Of a stretch of DNA of 64,000 nucleotides, positions 54,470-63,163 are shown piece by piece. The stretch's first letter is position 1; each line of letters begins with the position of its first letter. The stretch comes from Fodinicola acaciae. GTDB taxonomy: Bacteria; Actinomycetota; Actinomycetes; Mycobacteriales; HKI-0501. The position numbers and the translations under genes were made by a program. The stretch lies in NCBI RefSeq assembly GCF_010993745.1, contig NZ_WOTN01000003.1, positions 806,001 through 870,000 of the forward strand, written 5' to 3'. The notes beneath the pieces were generated by a model. That model searched no databases and was not told the origin of the DNA. It saw nothing but the letters and a program-made list of their open reading frames with translations.

Positions 54470-54663
54470 CGCGATCGCCGGGCCAGGATCGCTCGCACGC
54501 GTTCGTCCGCACGCGACTCAAGCTCGTCGAGCGTGATCTCGCCGCGCACGTACGCCTCCCCGTCAGCGACCGCATCGGCGCTGGGCTCGAGTCCTTCAGC
54601 CCGCAGCGACGCATCAACATAGGCGATGGTCGAGGCTCTGTCCGCGTCCGCGCGATCGGGCAT
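54466..54663 (-). CDS. VbhA-like Fic antitoxin
   Basis: The 65-residue protein has the VbhA antitoxin layout: a helix with SLRAEGLEPS, which contains the Fic-inhibitory motif (S/T)xxxE(G/N), then GEAYVRGEITLDEL. In class I Fic systems this helix blocks the ATP site of the separate toxin. The ATG at 54663 is family-consistent. The frame is intact although its toxin is broken. Confidence 0.8.
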   Translation of the reverse strand: MPDRADADRASTIAYVDASLRAEGLEPSADAVADGEAYVRGEITLDELESRADERVRAILARRSR

Positions 54664-54665
54664 GG

Positions 54666-54950
54666 TCAGCTGGCGGGTTGGGGTGGCAGCGGCGGCAGGT
54701 TGCCGTCCTCGTCGAGGTCGAACTCGCCGTCCTTGGCGCCGAGTACGAACGCGTCCCACTCGGCCTGGGTGAAGGTGAGCACCGGGCCGTCCGGGTCGGC
54801 TCCGTTGCGCATGCAGATCATGTCCTCGACGAACGCGATCTCCACGCGGCTCTGGTCGGGGTCGACGTCCGGGCCTTCGGCGCTCTGCCAGACCGCGTTG
54901 GTCAGGTCCGGCTGGATCTTTTTCTCACTCTGCGGTGCTGGTTCGGTCAC
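54666..54950 (-). CDS. DUF397 domain protein
   Basis: The 94-residue protein has the DUF397 pattern (WQSAEG, VEIAFVEDMICMRNGADPDGPVLTFTQAEWDAFVLGAKDGEFD). DUF397 proteins usually sit next to DUF5753 XRE regulators as a pair, but here the nearest such regulators are more than 5 kb away. GTG 54950. It is close to, and may be co-transcribed with, the VbhA/Fic genes. Confidence 0.85.
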   Translation of the reverse strand: MTEPAPQSEKKIQPDLTNAVWQSAEGPDVDPDQSRVEIAFVEDMICMRNGADPDGPVLTFTQAEWDAFVLGAKDGEFDLDEDGNLPPLPPQPAS

Positions 54951-55015
54951 GTCTCAAACCTACCGTCGAGGGACTCCGCGGCCGAAAGCAGACCATGGCA
55001 CCGGATGGCACCGAA

Positions 55016-55047
55016 CGGCCCCGGACGGCGAGCGCCGTCCGGGGCCG
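55016..55047 (-). terminator. Perfect 15-bp hairpin after the GlsB gene
   Basis: Arms 55016-55030 and 55033-55047 are perfect complements around AG. It lies 14 bases after the minus-strand GlsB stop and is a strong terminator candidate. Confidence 0.75.
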
Positions 55048-55060
55048 TGGGATGAGAGGG

Positions 55061-55345
55061 TCAGGTTGTGCTTGTGCTGCCGCCGCGCATCTTCGGGTAG
55101 ATGGCCGCGACGATGGCGACGAGTACGACGCCGATCACGATCGTGATGGCCCACCGGATCCAGTCGACGCCCGGCGTTGTAGCGACGCCGAAGAAGCCGG
55201 CGACGACGCGTCCGATGATCATCGCGACGACACCGACCACGATGGTCAGCCACCACGGCATGGCCTGCCTACCGGGCAGAATCAGCCGCGCCAAAGCACC
55301 GATGATGATGCCGCCGATCAGCGTTCCGATGATGGTCCAGAACAT
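55061..55345 (-). CDS. GlsB/YeaQ/YmgE family stress-associated membrane protein
   Basis: The 94-residue protein has three membrane helices and the family pattern (IGTLIGGIIIGALARLILPGRQAMPWWLTIVVGVVAMIIGRVVA). These proteins are induced in stress or acid response in other bacteria. ATG 55345 has GGAGGGGG upstream. It appears monocistronic. Confidence 0.85.
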   Translation of the reverse strand: MFWTIIGTLIGGIIIGALARLILPGRQAMPWWLTIVVGVVAMIIGRVVAGFFGVATTPGVDWIRWAITIVIGVVLVAIVAAIYPKMRGGSTSTT

Positions 55346-55531
55346 GTTTGGATACCCCCTCCTCGAGCAGCGACGTGCCTTGGCGATAGTTGTACCGCTT
55401 CCGGCCAGGTTCCGCCGCCTGAAGATAAGTCGGCCATGTCGGAAACATCCTGGTTCTGCTGACCGGCCGGCCAATCGATTTCCGAGTCCTCGCAGCTCAG
55501 CGGCGTGGCCACAGCCTGAAGAAAAAGTTGC

Positions 55532-56617
55532 CTAACTTTTGGACGCGAGCCGGATGGCGGCCGCTTCGACGCGTTCGTCGGTCGCGGTGAGCGCGATCCG
55601 TACGTGCTGAGCGCCGGTCGGGCCGTAGAACTCGCCAGGCGCGACCAGGATGCCGCGCTCGGCCAGGAAGTCGACCGCGGACCAGCAGTCGTCGCCGCGG
55701 GTGGCCCACAGATAGAGGCCGGCTTCGGAGTGGTCGACCCGGAATCCGGCGGCGGTCACCGCCGCACGCAGCACCTCGCGCCGCCGGCGATAGCGGTCGC
55801 GCTGCTCGGCGACGTGCTGGCGGTCGCCGAGCGCGACGGTCATCGCCGCCTGGACCGGCGCCGGCACCATCATGCCGGCGTGCCGGCGGACCTCCAGCAG
55901 GCGCTGGATCAGCGCCGGGTCGCCGGCCACGAAACCGGCGCGATAGCCGGCGAGGTTGCTGCGCTTGGACAGCGAGTGGATCGCCAGGATGCCGGTGTGG
56001 TCGCCGTGGCACACGTCCGGATGCAGCACGCTGACCGGCTCGGTGTCCCAGCCCAGCTCCACATAGCACTCGTCGGAGACGACGGTCGTGCCGCGTTCGC
56101 GGGCCCAGCTGACGACCTTGGCCAGGTGCTCGCGCGGCAGGACGCGGCCGGTCGGGTTGGACGGCGAGTTGACCCACATCAACGCCGGAGCCTGCGGTCC
56201 GAGCGCGGTGGTGCTGTCGGAGCGTACGGCCGTCGCACCGGCCAGTCGCGCGCCGACCTCGTAAGTTGGATAGGCCAGCGCCGGCACGACGATCGTGTCG
56301 CCGGAGCCGACGCCGAGCAGCGTCGGCAGCCAGGCGATGAGCTCCTTGGAGCCGATGCTCGGCAACACGCCGTCGACGCCGGTCGGCGCACCGAGGCGGT
56401 CGGTGCACCACTCCGCCATCGCCTCGCGCAACGCCGGCGTCCCGACCGTCGCCGGATAGCCGGGCGCGTCGGCGAACTCGGTCAGCGCACGTCGTACGAC
56501 CGCGGGCGTCGGGTCGACCGGCGTACCGATCGACAGGTCGACGATGCCGTCCGGATGCGCGGCGGCCTTCTGCTTGGCCGGTGCCAACCGGTCCCAGGGA
56601 AAGTCGGGGAGGTTCAC
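55532..56617 (-). CDS. dapC: Succinyldiaminopimelate transaminase (DapC)
   Basis: The 361-residue class I/II aminotransferase has LSIGTPVDPTP, SIGSKELIAWLP, NSPSNPTGRVLP, DECYVELGW and the PLP lysine in HSLSKRSNLAGYRAGF. It makes N-succinyl-LL-2,6-diaminopimelate from the DapD product. GTG 56617 overlaps the ferredoxin stop (GTGA). fdxA-dapC pairing is conserved in actinobacteria. Confidence 0.92.
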   Translation of the reverse strand: MNLPDFPWDRLAPAKQKAAAHPDGIVDLSIGTPVDPTPAVVRRALTEFADAPGYPATVGTPALREAMAEWCTDRLGAPTGVDGVLPSIGSKELIAWLPTLLGVGSGDTIVVPALAYPTYEVGARLAGATAVRSDSTTALGPQAPALMWVNSPSNPTGRVLPREHLAKVVSWARERGTTVVSDECYVELGWDTEPVSVLHPDVCHGDHTGILAIHSLSKRSNLAGYRAGFVAGDPALIQRLLEVRRHAGMMVPAPVQAAMTVALGDRQHVAEQRDRYRRRREVLRAAVTAAGFRVDHSEAGLYLWATRGDDCWSAVDFLAERGILVAPGEFYGPTGAQHVRIALTATDERVEAAAIRLASKS

Positions 56618-56934
56618 TCGCCCTGTGGCGGCAGCGCGGCCACCGTGGGGTGATCCTTGTTGATCTTGCCGAGCTTGGACGCACCGCCGGGCGAGCCGAG
56701 GTCGCTGAAGAACTCGACGTTGGCGGTGTAGTAGTCCTTCCACTGGTCCGGCACGTCGTCCTCGTAGAAGATGGCCTCGACCGGACACACCGGCTCGCAG
56801 GCGCCGCAGTCGACGCACTCGTCCGGGTGGATGTAGAGCATCCGTTCGCCCTCGTAAATGCAGTCGACAGGGCATTCCTCGATGCATGCCTTGTCCAGCA
56901 CGTCGACGCAGGGCTCGGCGATGACGTAGGTCAC
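56614..56934 (-). CDS. fdxA: 7Fe-type ferredoxin
   Basis: The 106-residue protein has the [3Fe-4S][4Fe-4S] pattern: YVIAEPCVDVLDKACIEECPVDCIYEG and CVDCGACEPVCPVEAIF. The GTG at 56934 (VTYVIAEPC) is favoured by AGAGGA upstream and by family length. It is coupled to dapC by GTGA, although dapC needs no electrons; the link is likely historical operon order. Confidence 0.93.
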   Translation of the reverse strand: MTYVIAEPCVDVLDKACIEECPVDCIYEGERMLYIHPDECVDCGACEPVCPVEAIFYEDDVPDQWKDYYTANVEFFSDLGSPGGASKLGKINKDHPTVAALPPQGE

Positions 56935-57037
56935 GGATGCGGTCCTCTCGCAGCGGTTACAGCACAAACCGTACGCGATAACGCGTTCTTACTGCTTAGT
57001 ATCCTGCTCGGCCGTGTGTGTTTGAGGGTGGGGGTTG

Positions 57038-57784
57038 GTGGTGGCGTTGGACACATCCGTCATCGAGCTCGAGCGGATCGCCATGGCCGGTTGGCCGGGG
57101 CTCGAGCTTGCGACGCTCGGCGAGTGGCGGCTGCGCGCCGCGTCCGGCTTCACCGGGCGAGGCAACTCGGCACTGCCGCTGGGCTCACCGGGCCTGCCAT
57201 CGGCCGAAGCGGTGTCGTACGTCCGCGACTGGTATTTCTCCCGTGGCCTGCCGGCGATGGTGCAGGTGCCGCTGCCGGCTCGAGCCGACCTCGTCCCGGT
57301 CCTGGAGGACGCCGGTTTCACGCGTGCGTGGGGTGCGCTGGTGCTGACCGCGCCGGTGTCGGCGGTGTTGGCGTTGCCAGAGCGTACGGACCTGCCGGCG
57401 GTGTCGTGGTCGGCCGAGCCGGGCGCCGACTGGCTGTCGCTCTACCACTATCGCGGCGGCGAGCTGCCGTCGTACGGCGTCGACGTGCTGAAGGCCGGCG
57501 CCTCGCCGGCTTTCGGGACGCTGGTGAGCGACGGTGAGGTGGCTGGGATCTGCCGTACCAGCGTGTCGGAGGGGTGGGTCGGGTTGACCGCGGTCGAGGT
57601 GTCGGCGGCCTACCGCCGGCGCGGCCTGGCGACGCACCTGCTCCGCTCGGCGGCCGCGGTGACGCCGGCCACGTCGGTGTATCTGCAGGTGGAGCACTCG
57701 AACGAGGCCGCGCTGGCGCTCTACAAACGTACCGGCTTCACCCAGCACCACGAGTACTTCTACTGGCGCCTCCCCCGCGCCTGA
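57038..57784 (+). CDS. GNAT family N-acetyltransferase
   Basis: The protein of about 248 residues has two GNAT-like halves; the C-terminal half carries the acetyl-CoA motif VEVSAAYRRRGLATHLLRSA and QVEHSNEAALALYKRTGF. This matches the mycobacterial gene next to fdxC. TTG 57035 and GTG 57038 and 57041 are candidate starts close to a G-rich stretch. The substrate is unknown. Confidence 0.85.
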   Translation: MVALDTSVIELERIAMAGWPGLELATLGEWRLRAASGFTGRGNSALPLGSPGLPSAEAVSYVRDWYFSRGLPAMVQVPLPARADLVPVLEDAGFTRAWGALVLTAPVSAVLALPERTDLPAVSWSAEPGADWLSLYHYRGGELPSYGVDVLKAGASPAFGTLVSDGEVAGICRTSVSEGWVGLTAVEVSAAYRRRGLATHLLRSAAAVTPATSVYLQVEHSNEAALALYKRTGFTQHHEYFYWRLPRA

Positions 57785-57803
57785 CGTTGCGGCAGAACCC
57801 CCA

Positions 57804-58337
57804 CTAGGAGCGCTTGCCGGACTTGGCCGGCTTTGCGGTGGACTTCGTGGCGGTGGACTTCGTGGTGTGGTGCGTCTGCGTGTGCCGGCGCGCGACGGTC
57901 GGCTTGACCTCCGACTGCGCCTTCCAGGCGCGGCTGACCGGGTCGCGGCCGAGCGCGATGGCACCGAGTACGCCGGCGGCGAAGCCGACCGCCAGCAGGC
58001 CGGCGTGCAGGCCGAGCTGCAACAGGCTGGTGGTGGGGTCGAAATCCGGCTTGCCGCTGACGAACGCGGCCGCGAAGACGACCAGCAGCGTGGACAGCAC
58101 GGTCACCGCGAGCGCGTCGACCACGACCGGCAGCAGCCGCTGCAGGCCGGCGAACCAGAAGCCGATCGCGGCCGCCGCGACCACCGCGACCAGCAGGGAG
58201 ATCAGCGCCGGTGTCAGCGTGTCGACGGTCTTCGGCAGCGCGAACCGGGTGACCAGCCGAGCGAGCACGTTGACGACGACGATGACGGCCGTCGCGATGC
58301 CGATCCGGATCAGCCGCGATGACAGCGCGGGGGACAT
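57804..58337 (-). CDS. Membrane protein with lysine/threonine-rich tail
   Basis: The 177-residue protein has four predicted membrane helices (about 8-30, 42-65, 72-95, 108-130) and a cytoplasmic C-terminus rich in HTTKSTATKSTAKPAKSGK, which resembles lysine-rich nucleic-acid or polyphosphate-binding tails. GGAGG precedes the ATG. I do not recognise the family. Confidence 0.65.
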   Translation of the reverse strand: MSPALSSRLIRIGIATAVIVVVNVLARLVTRFALPKTVDTLTPALISLLVAVVAAAAIGFWFAGLQRLLPVVVDALAVTVLSTLLVVFAAAFVSGKPDFDPTTSLLQLGLHAGLLAVGFAAGVLGAIALGRDPVSRAWKAQSEVKPTVARRHTQTHHTTKSTATKSTAKPAKSGKRS

Positions 58338-58407
58338 GCGCACCTCCTCGGCCGCCGCACGGCCGTGGCTCGAACGTGGGAAAGTACGCAGATCGTAGGC
58401 GCTCGAG

Positions 58408-58806
58408 TCAGCCCCGGTCAGGCGGACCGGCAGACTCGGCCGGCGCCGGACCGGGCCGCGCGGCCAGGAACAGGCCGATGGCATAGCCGATCGCGCCGAC
58501 GAAGACGGTCGTCAGCGCGACCCAGTCGGAGCCGACGATGACGATGTCGCCGGCCGGCGTACGCGTGCCGAGCACCGCCACCGCGGCGAACCAGGAGATC
58601 GCCGGCACGATCGGCGCCAGCCGGCTGCCGGTTACGTACCGGGTCCACAGCGCGATGCCGACGTGCACCACCAGCGCGACCAGCACGGCGACTGGTAGGC
58701 GCACCACGCCGGCCCGCAGCGGGATCAGGAAGGCCTCAAGGACACCGGCACCGAACCCGGCCAGCACGGCGACCACTCCACCGCAGATGGCGATCAGCCG
58801 ACTCAC
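58408..58806 (-). CDS. Membrane protein near mshB
   Basis: The 132-residue protein has four hydrophobic segments and a Pro/Ala-rich tail. A similarly sized membrane gene next to mshB occurs in other actinomycetes (the DUF6113-type neighbour), but I cannot assign a family with certainty. GTG 58806. Its gene ends 70 bases from the previous gene. Confidence 0.6.
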   Translation of the reverse strand: MSRLIAICGGVVAVLAGFGAGVLEAFLIPLRAGVVRLPVAVLVALVVHVGIALWTRYVTGSRLAPIVPAISWFAAVAVLGTRTPAGDIVIVGSDWVALTTVFVGAIGYAIGLFLAARPGPAPAESAGPPDRG

Positions 58807-58849
58807 CCGCGGAGCGTACCTGTTGCCGGTTGTGCCTTCAGACGCCCTC

Positions 58850-59722
58850 TCAGACGCCGAGGCCGGCGAACAGGTCGGTCTCGCGGCCGTCCGAGCCGCG
58901 CTCGCCGACCGCGAGCGTGTAGAACTCGGTGGCAGCGCCACCCATCTCGGAGATCTTGAACAGCCAGTCGTCCGGCGAGATCTGGCTGGCGTGCGCGCGC
59001 ATGCCGGCGAGCTTGGCCGGCACGTACGCGGTGCCGTCGATCGCCGCGGCGATCTGCTCGTCCGGCGTGCCGAACGGCAGGTCCTCCGGCTTCTGGACGT
59101 CCTTGAACGGGTTGTCCGCCGAGTCGCGGAACTGCCGGAAGCTCTCGAACATCTGCCGCTTGGGCACCGCCGTCCAGTAGACCTTGGAGACCTGCCACGG
59201 CTCGCCCTCGCCGCCGTCCTTGGCGGCCAGCTCCACGCCACGCATGGCGACCCGGTGCGCCTGGATGTGGTCGGGGTGGCCGTAGAAGCCGTTCTCGTCG
59301 TAGGTGATGACGACCTGCGGGCGGATCTCGCGGATCACCGGCACCAGGTGGTCGGCGGCCGCCTGGTCGACGTCGGCCTGCCAGAACGCGCGCGGGTTCT
59401 TGTTTGGCGGCGTGTCCATCATGCCGGAGTCGCGGAACCGGCCGGCGCCACCGAGAAACCGGTGGTCGGTCACGCCGAGCGCGGCGCAGGAGGCGGCCAG
59501 CTCGCCGATCCGGTAGCCGCCGAGCTGGTCGGCCTGGTCGGCGGCCAGCTGCGCGAGCGCCGGCACGCGCACCTCGCCCTCCTCGCCGAGCGTGCAGGTG
59601 ACGAGCGTGACGTGGGCGCCTTCGGCGGCGTATTTGGCCATCGCCAGGCCACTGCCGCTCACCTCGTCGTCCGGATGCGCGTGGACCAGCAGGAGGCGGC
59701 GTGCGGGGAGCTGCTCACTCAT
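58850..59722 (-). CDS. mshB: N-acetyl-GlcN-inositol deacetylase of mycothiol synthesis
   Basis: The 290-residue enzyme removes acetate from GlcNAc-Ins in mycothiol synthesis. The zinc/catalytic motif [10 protein letters not shown] is near residue 13, with metal/catalytic region [18 protein letters not shown] near 140-160. ATG 59722. It marks the organism as a mycothiol-making actinomycete, which fits the MDMPI-type gene at 51 kb. Confidence 0.94.
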   Translation of the reverse strand: MSEQLPARRLLLVHAHPDDEVSGSGLAMAKYAAEGAHVTLVTCTLGEEGEVRVPALAQLAADQADQLGGYRIGELAASCAALGVTDHRFLGGAGRFRDSGMMDTPPNKNPRAFWQADVDQAAADHLVPVIREIRPQVVITYDENGFYGHPDHIQAHRVAMRGVELAAKDGGEGEPWQVSKVYWTAVPKRQMFESFRQFRDSADNPFKDVQKPEDLPFGTPDEQIAAAIDGTAYVPAKLAGMRAHASQISPDDWLFKISEMGGAATEFYTLAVGERGSDGRETDLFAGLGV

Positions 59723-59758
59723 GCCGCCGAGACTACGTCGTCAGTACGACAGTCTGGC

Positions 59759-61156
59759 TCAGCAGCGGGTGCGCGGCGCGAGGCCTTCGACGGTGGCCTG
59801 GCGGTCGCGGTACGTACGGTCGACGAAGCCCACCAGCCGCTCCACGTCCTCGACCGTGGAGACCAGCCCCAGCGACACGCGTACGGCGCCGCCAGTAGGG
59901 AGGCCGAGCAGCGTCAGGTATTCGTCGATGCCACGCGGCCGCCGGCCGACGCGGCCGCGCAGCGTACGGCGGCTGATCGAAAACGCGCCTTCGCCGGCAC
60001 CGGGGTTACAGAAACAGCCGGTACGCAACGAAAATCCGGCTTCCGCCGATTCGGCCGACACCAGCCGTTCGTCGACGAGTACGCCGTCCGGATCGACGAC
60101 GTTGAAGGTGACCGTGCCGCCGCGCATCTCCAGGTCGGCAGGACCATAGATCCGCACCATCGGCCGGCCGTTGCCGTGCCGGAGGCCGCCGAGTTTTCCC
60201 AGCAGCCAACCGGTGAGGCAACGCACCCGCAGCCGCACGGTCTCCAGGCCGATGCCGGCGATCCACCGCAGACCGACCTCGATGTCAGGAACGGCAAGGA
60301 AATTCAGCGTGCCGTCCTCGAAGGCCGACTCGTCGTCGGCCAGCAGGTGCCAGCCGCCCTGCACGCTCACCGCCTGGATCGTGCCGCCGGCGAACCACGG
60401 TCTTTCCAGCCGCGCCAACGCTTCCCGGCGCGCCACCAGGCAACCGACGCCGGTCGGATAGCCGAAGACCTTGTACCAGCTCACCGGCACGAAGTCCGCC
60501 CTGACCGCGGTCAGGTCCAGCGGGTTGGTCGGCGCGTACGCGGCCGCGTCGAGCAGGACGTCGAAGCCGCGCCGGTGCGCCAGGTCGACCCAGTCCAGCG
60601 GATGTTGGACGCCGGTGAAGTTGCTTTGCGCCGGATAGCACAGAAGTCCACGGCCACGCAGCGCCGCGACCAGGTCGCGCTCGGCGACCCGCAGGTCGGC
60701 GGTCAGCGGCACGTACCGTACGCGGCCGCCGCGGTCGCGCGCGAACTGCCGGATGCCGTTGACCGAATTGTGGTTGTCGAAGGTGAGGACGCACCGGCGG
60801 CCGCGAAACCGATAGGCCTCCCCCACCAACCGGCAGGCGGCCGAGGCGTTGGCGGTGAAAATCGCCGCGTACTCGGCAGGATCGGCGCGGAAGAAGGAAA
60901 GTACGGCGCGGCGAGCGCTCTCCACCAACTCGGTCGACGCCTGCGAGGTCGGGTTTTCCGAGTGTGGATTGCCAAAAGACGTGCGCCGCAGCCGCTCGTA
61001 ATGGGCGCGAAACTGCGACTCGGCGGCGACTCCCGCGCCGGTGTAGTCGAGATAGACGCCGCCGTCCGCGTCCAGGTGGCGATATTCGGTCGCCCGCAAC
61101 CGATCGAGCGCGTCGGTCGCCGCGTATTCCGGATAGGCGACCGAAAACTCCGTCAT
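59759..61156 (-). CDS. MOCOS-like cysteine desulfurase/aminotransferase class V
   Basis: The 465-residue PLP enzyme has the Schiff-base lysine K229 in SWYKVFGYPTGVG and the cysteine motif SLRTGCFCNPG (Cys381, Cys383), both diagnostic of the NifS-like half of molybdenum cofactor sulfurases. Such enzymes move sulfur onto the cofactor. The C-terminal MOSC domain of eukaryotic MOCOS is absent. It shares four bases with the ABC transporter gene. No molybdoenzyme is nearby, so the acceptor is unknown. Confidence 0.85.
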   Translation of the reverse strand: MTEFSVAYPEYAATDALDRLRATEYRHLDADGGVYLDYTGAGVAAESQFRAHYERLRRTSFGNPHSENPTSQASTELVESARRAVLSFFRADPAEYAAIFTANASAACRLVGEAYRFRGRRCVLTFDNHNSVNGIRQFARDRGGRVRYVPLTADLRVAERDLVAALRGRGLLCYPAQSNFTGVQHPLDWVDLAHRRGFDVLLDAAAYAPTNPLDLTAVRADFVPVSWYKVFGYPTGVGCLVARREALARLERPWFAGGTIQAVSVQGGWHLLADDESAFEDGTLNFLAVPDIEVGLRWIAGIGLETVRLRVRCLTGWLLGKLGGLRHGNGRPMVRIYGPADLEMRGGTVTFNVVDPDGVLVDERLVSAESAEAGFSLRTGCFCNPGAGEGAFSISRRTLRGRVGRRPRGIDEYLTLLGLPTGGAVRVSLGLVSTVEDVERLVGFVDRTYRDRQATVEGLAPRTRC

Positions 61157-63081
61157 CGCGCCGGTCTGGACCCGCGCCGCGCCGCCTTCGTGCGCAGCAC
61201 CAGCCAGCAGGCACCGAGAAACACCAGCGTCATCCCGGATACGATCAGCCAGTCGACCCACGCCGGCGAGGAGAAGGTGTCCTCGTACGAGGCCAACAGC
61301 GGCGGTCCGAGCGGCGACTTTCCGTTACGCCACAGCTCTTCCACGCCGGCGGTGTGGCCGAGCGCCTCGAAGGCCCACCGGTTGGACATCAGATAGCTGA
61401 GCCACCGGCCGACGTCGGCCATCACCGGCACCGGCAGGAAGGCGCCGCCGAAAAGCACCTGCGGGAAACACAGCATCGGCAGCATCAACGTGGCCTGGCC
61501 GGGCTCGGTGACCGCCGCGGACGCCAGCAGCCCGAGCGCCATCGCGCACACCGATGCCAGCAGCAACGTCAGGAAAAGCTCAGCCAGCTGGCCGAAACCG
61601 CCTTTCGGCAACCGGTCGGTCAGTCGCAGCACGACCAGCAGCAATGCGTCGACCAGGACCAGCAACGGCAGTAGCGCGGCGAGTTTGGAGAGCACATAAG
61701 GCCAGATGCCGACACCGGCGAACTTTTCCCTGAAGAAAATCGGAAACTCCGAGCAGATTTGCAGCAGGCCGTACGTCAGGCCGAAGAAGAAACCGCCGAA
61801 GGCGATCCAGAACAGGATCATCGCCGAGGTGTTCGGGCTCGGCGTCGCCGGATCGAACGCTCCGGACTTGAAGAGCATCAGAAACATCAGCAGGATCGCC
61901 ACCGGCGACCCGAGCACGATCGACAACGTCAGCCGGTTGTGCGCCAGGATGTCCAGCGATCGCGTCGTCAGCAGCGTCCACTGCCGCAGTGGCGCGACCG
62001 GCGGCTGAACCGTCGGCGATGCTGACGGAATTGCCGGTACGGCCCGTTTTTCGCCTGGTGGCGCGGAAACCGGCAGCGCCGGAATGGCGAACAGGTCGGT
62101 CTTGCTGGCCCGCTCGTCGGCGAAGCGGCGCAGCCAGTAGTCGCGGTTGTGCTCGTCGAGCCTGGTGTAGATGCCGGCGACCGTTGGCGTGTCGAAAAAC
62201 TCGCGCGCCTTCATCGGATCGCCGGTGAAGGCGAGGCCACCGCCGGCGGCGACCACGACGACCTCGTCGCACACGTCGACGTCCGGCGGATGATGGCTGG
62301 TCAACACGACCGTACAGCCGCTGTCGGCGATCCGCCGCAACGCGCGCATCACCTCGGCCGAGGTGGCCGGATCCAGGCCGGAGGTCGGCTCGTCGAGGAA
62401 GAAGAAGCGTGGTTTGGCAAGCAACTCCACCGCGATGCTGGCGCGTTTGCGCTCACCACCGCTGAGCCGGCCGACGCGTACCTTCTCGCGTTCGGTCAAC
62501 CGCAACACGGTCAGCACGTCGGCCACCGCGGCGTCGACGTCGGCGTCGGCCGGCAGCCGCAGCCGCGCCGCGTATCGCAGCACCCGGCCGAGCGGCAGCT
62601 CGCGGTGGATGATGTCGTCCTGCGGCACGAAGCCGAGCGACCCCACGCCGCCGGCGCGGTGCACCGAGCCGGTGCTCGGCGTACGCAGGCCGGCCAGCGT
62701 CTCCAGCAACACGGTCTTGCCGGCGCCGCTGGGACCGATGATGGCGACCAGGTGACCGGGCTCGACGGTCAGCGAGAGTGTCCGCAGGATCGTCTGGCGC
62801 CCGCGTACGACCTGGCTGATCCGGTCGGCGGTGAGCCGGCCGGCGTCCGGGTCGACCGGCGGCTCGGCCGGCTCCACCGGCGACGGCGGCGGCAACTCGA
62901 CGTCTGGCACGACCGGGATGACGACCGGCTGCGTCTGCTGGTCGGCGGCGTCGTCCACCGGTTGCGGAGGCGCCGGCCAGTGCGGCAGTCCGGCCGGATC
63001 CGCCGGCACCACCGGACGCACCACCGGCCCGGTTTCCGGCCGTTCCGGAGAGTCCGCCGGACCCGGCGGCGAAGAGCTCAT
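61153..63081 (-). CDS. ABCG-type fused ABC-2 exporter
   Basis: The 642-residue half transporter has a Pro-rich N-terminus (about 1-80), an ATPase domain with GPSGAGKT near residue 117, LSGGERKRASIAVELL near 208, FFLDEPTSGLDP near 229, then an ABC-2 type membrane domain (about 390-630) with six helices. This order, ATPase then permease, is the ABCG pattern. ATG 63081. Coupling to a MOCOS-like sulfurase is unexplained; the substrate is unknown. Confidence 0.88.
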   Translation of the reverse strand: MSSSPPGPADSPERPETGPVVRPVVPADPAGLPHWPAPPQPVDDAADQQTQPVVIPVVPDVELPPPSPVEPAEPPVDPDAGRLTADRISQVVRGRQTILRTLSLTVEPGHLVAIIGPSGAGKTVLLETLAGLRTPSTGSVHRAGGVGSLGFVPQDDIIHRELPLGRVLRYAARLRLPADADVDAAVADVLTVLRLTEREKVRVGRLSGGERKRASIAVELLAKPRFFFLDEPTSGLDPATSAEVMRALRRIADSGCTVVLTSHHPPDVDVCDEVVVVAAGGGLAFTGDPMKAREFFDTPTVAGIYTRLDEHNRDYWLRRFADERASKTDLFAIPALPVSAPPGEKRAVPAIPSASPTVQPPVAPLRQWTLLTTRSLDILAHNRLTLSIVLGSPVAILLMFLMLFKSGAFDPATPSPNTSAMILFWIAFGGFFFGLTYGLLQICSEFPIFFREKFAGVGIWPYVLSKLAALLPLLVLVDALLLVVLRLTDRLPKGGFGQLAELFLTLLLASVCAMALGLLASAAVTEPGQATLMLPMLCFPQVLFGGAFLPVPVMADVGRWLSYLMSNRWAFEALGHTAGVEELWRNGKSPLGPPLLASYEDTFSSPAWVDWLIVSGMTLVFLGACWLVLRTKAARRGSRPAR

Positions 63082-63163
63082 GGCGGCGAGACTACGGACA
63101 GAACGGTCACGTGTGGATCGGTTGTCCGGCCGGATGCGGACAGAATCTACGATCTTGAGCACC

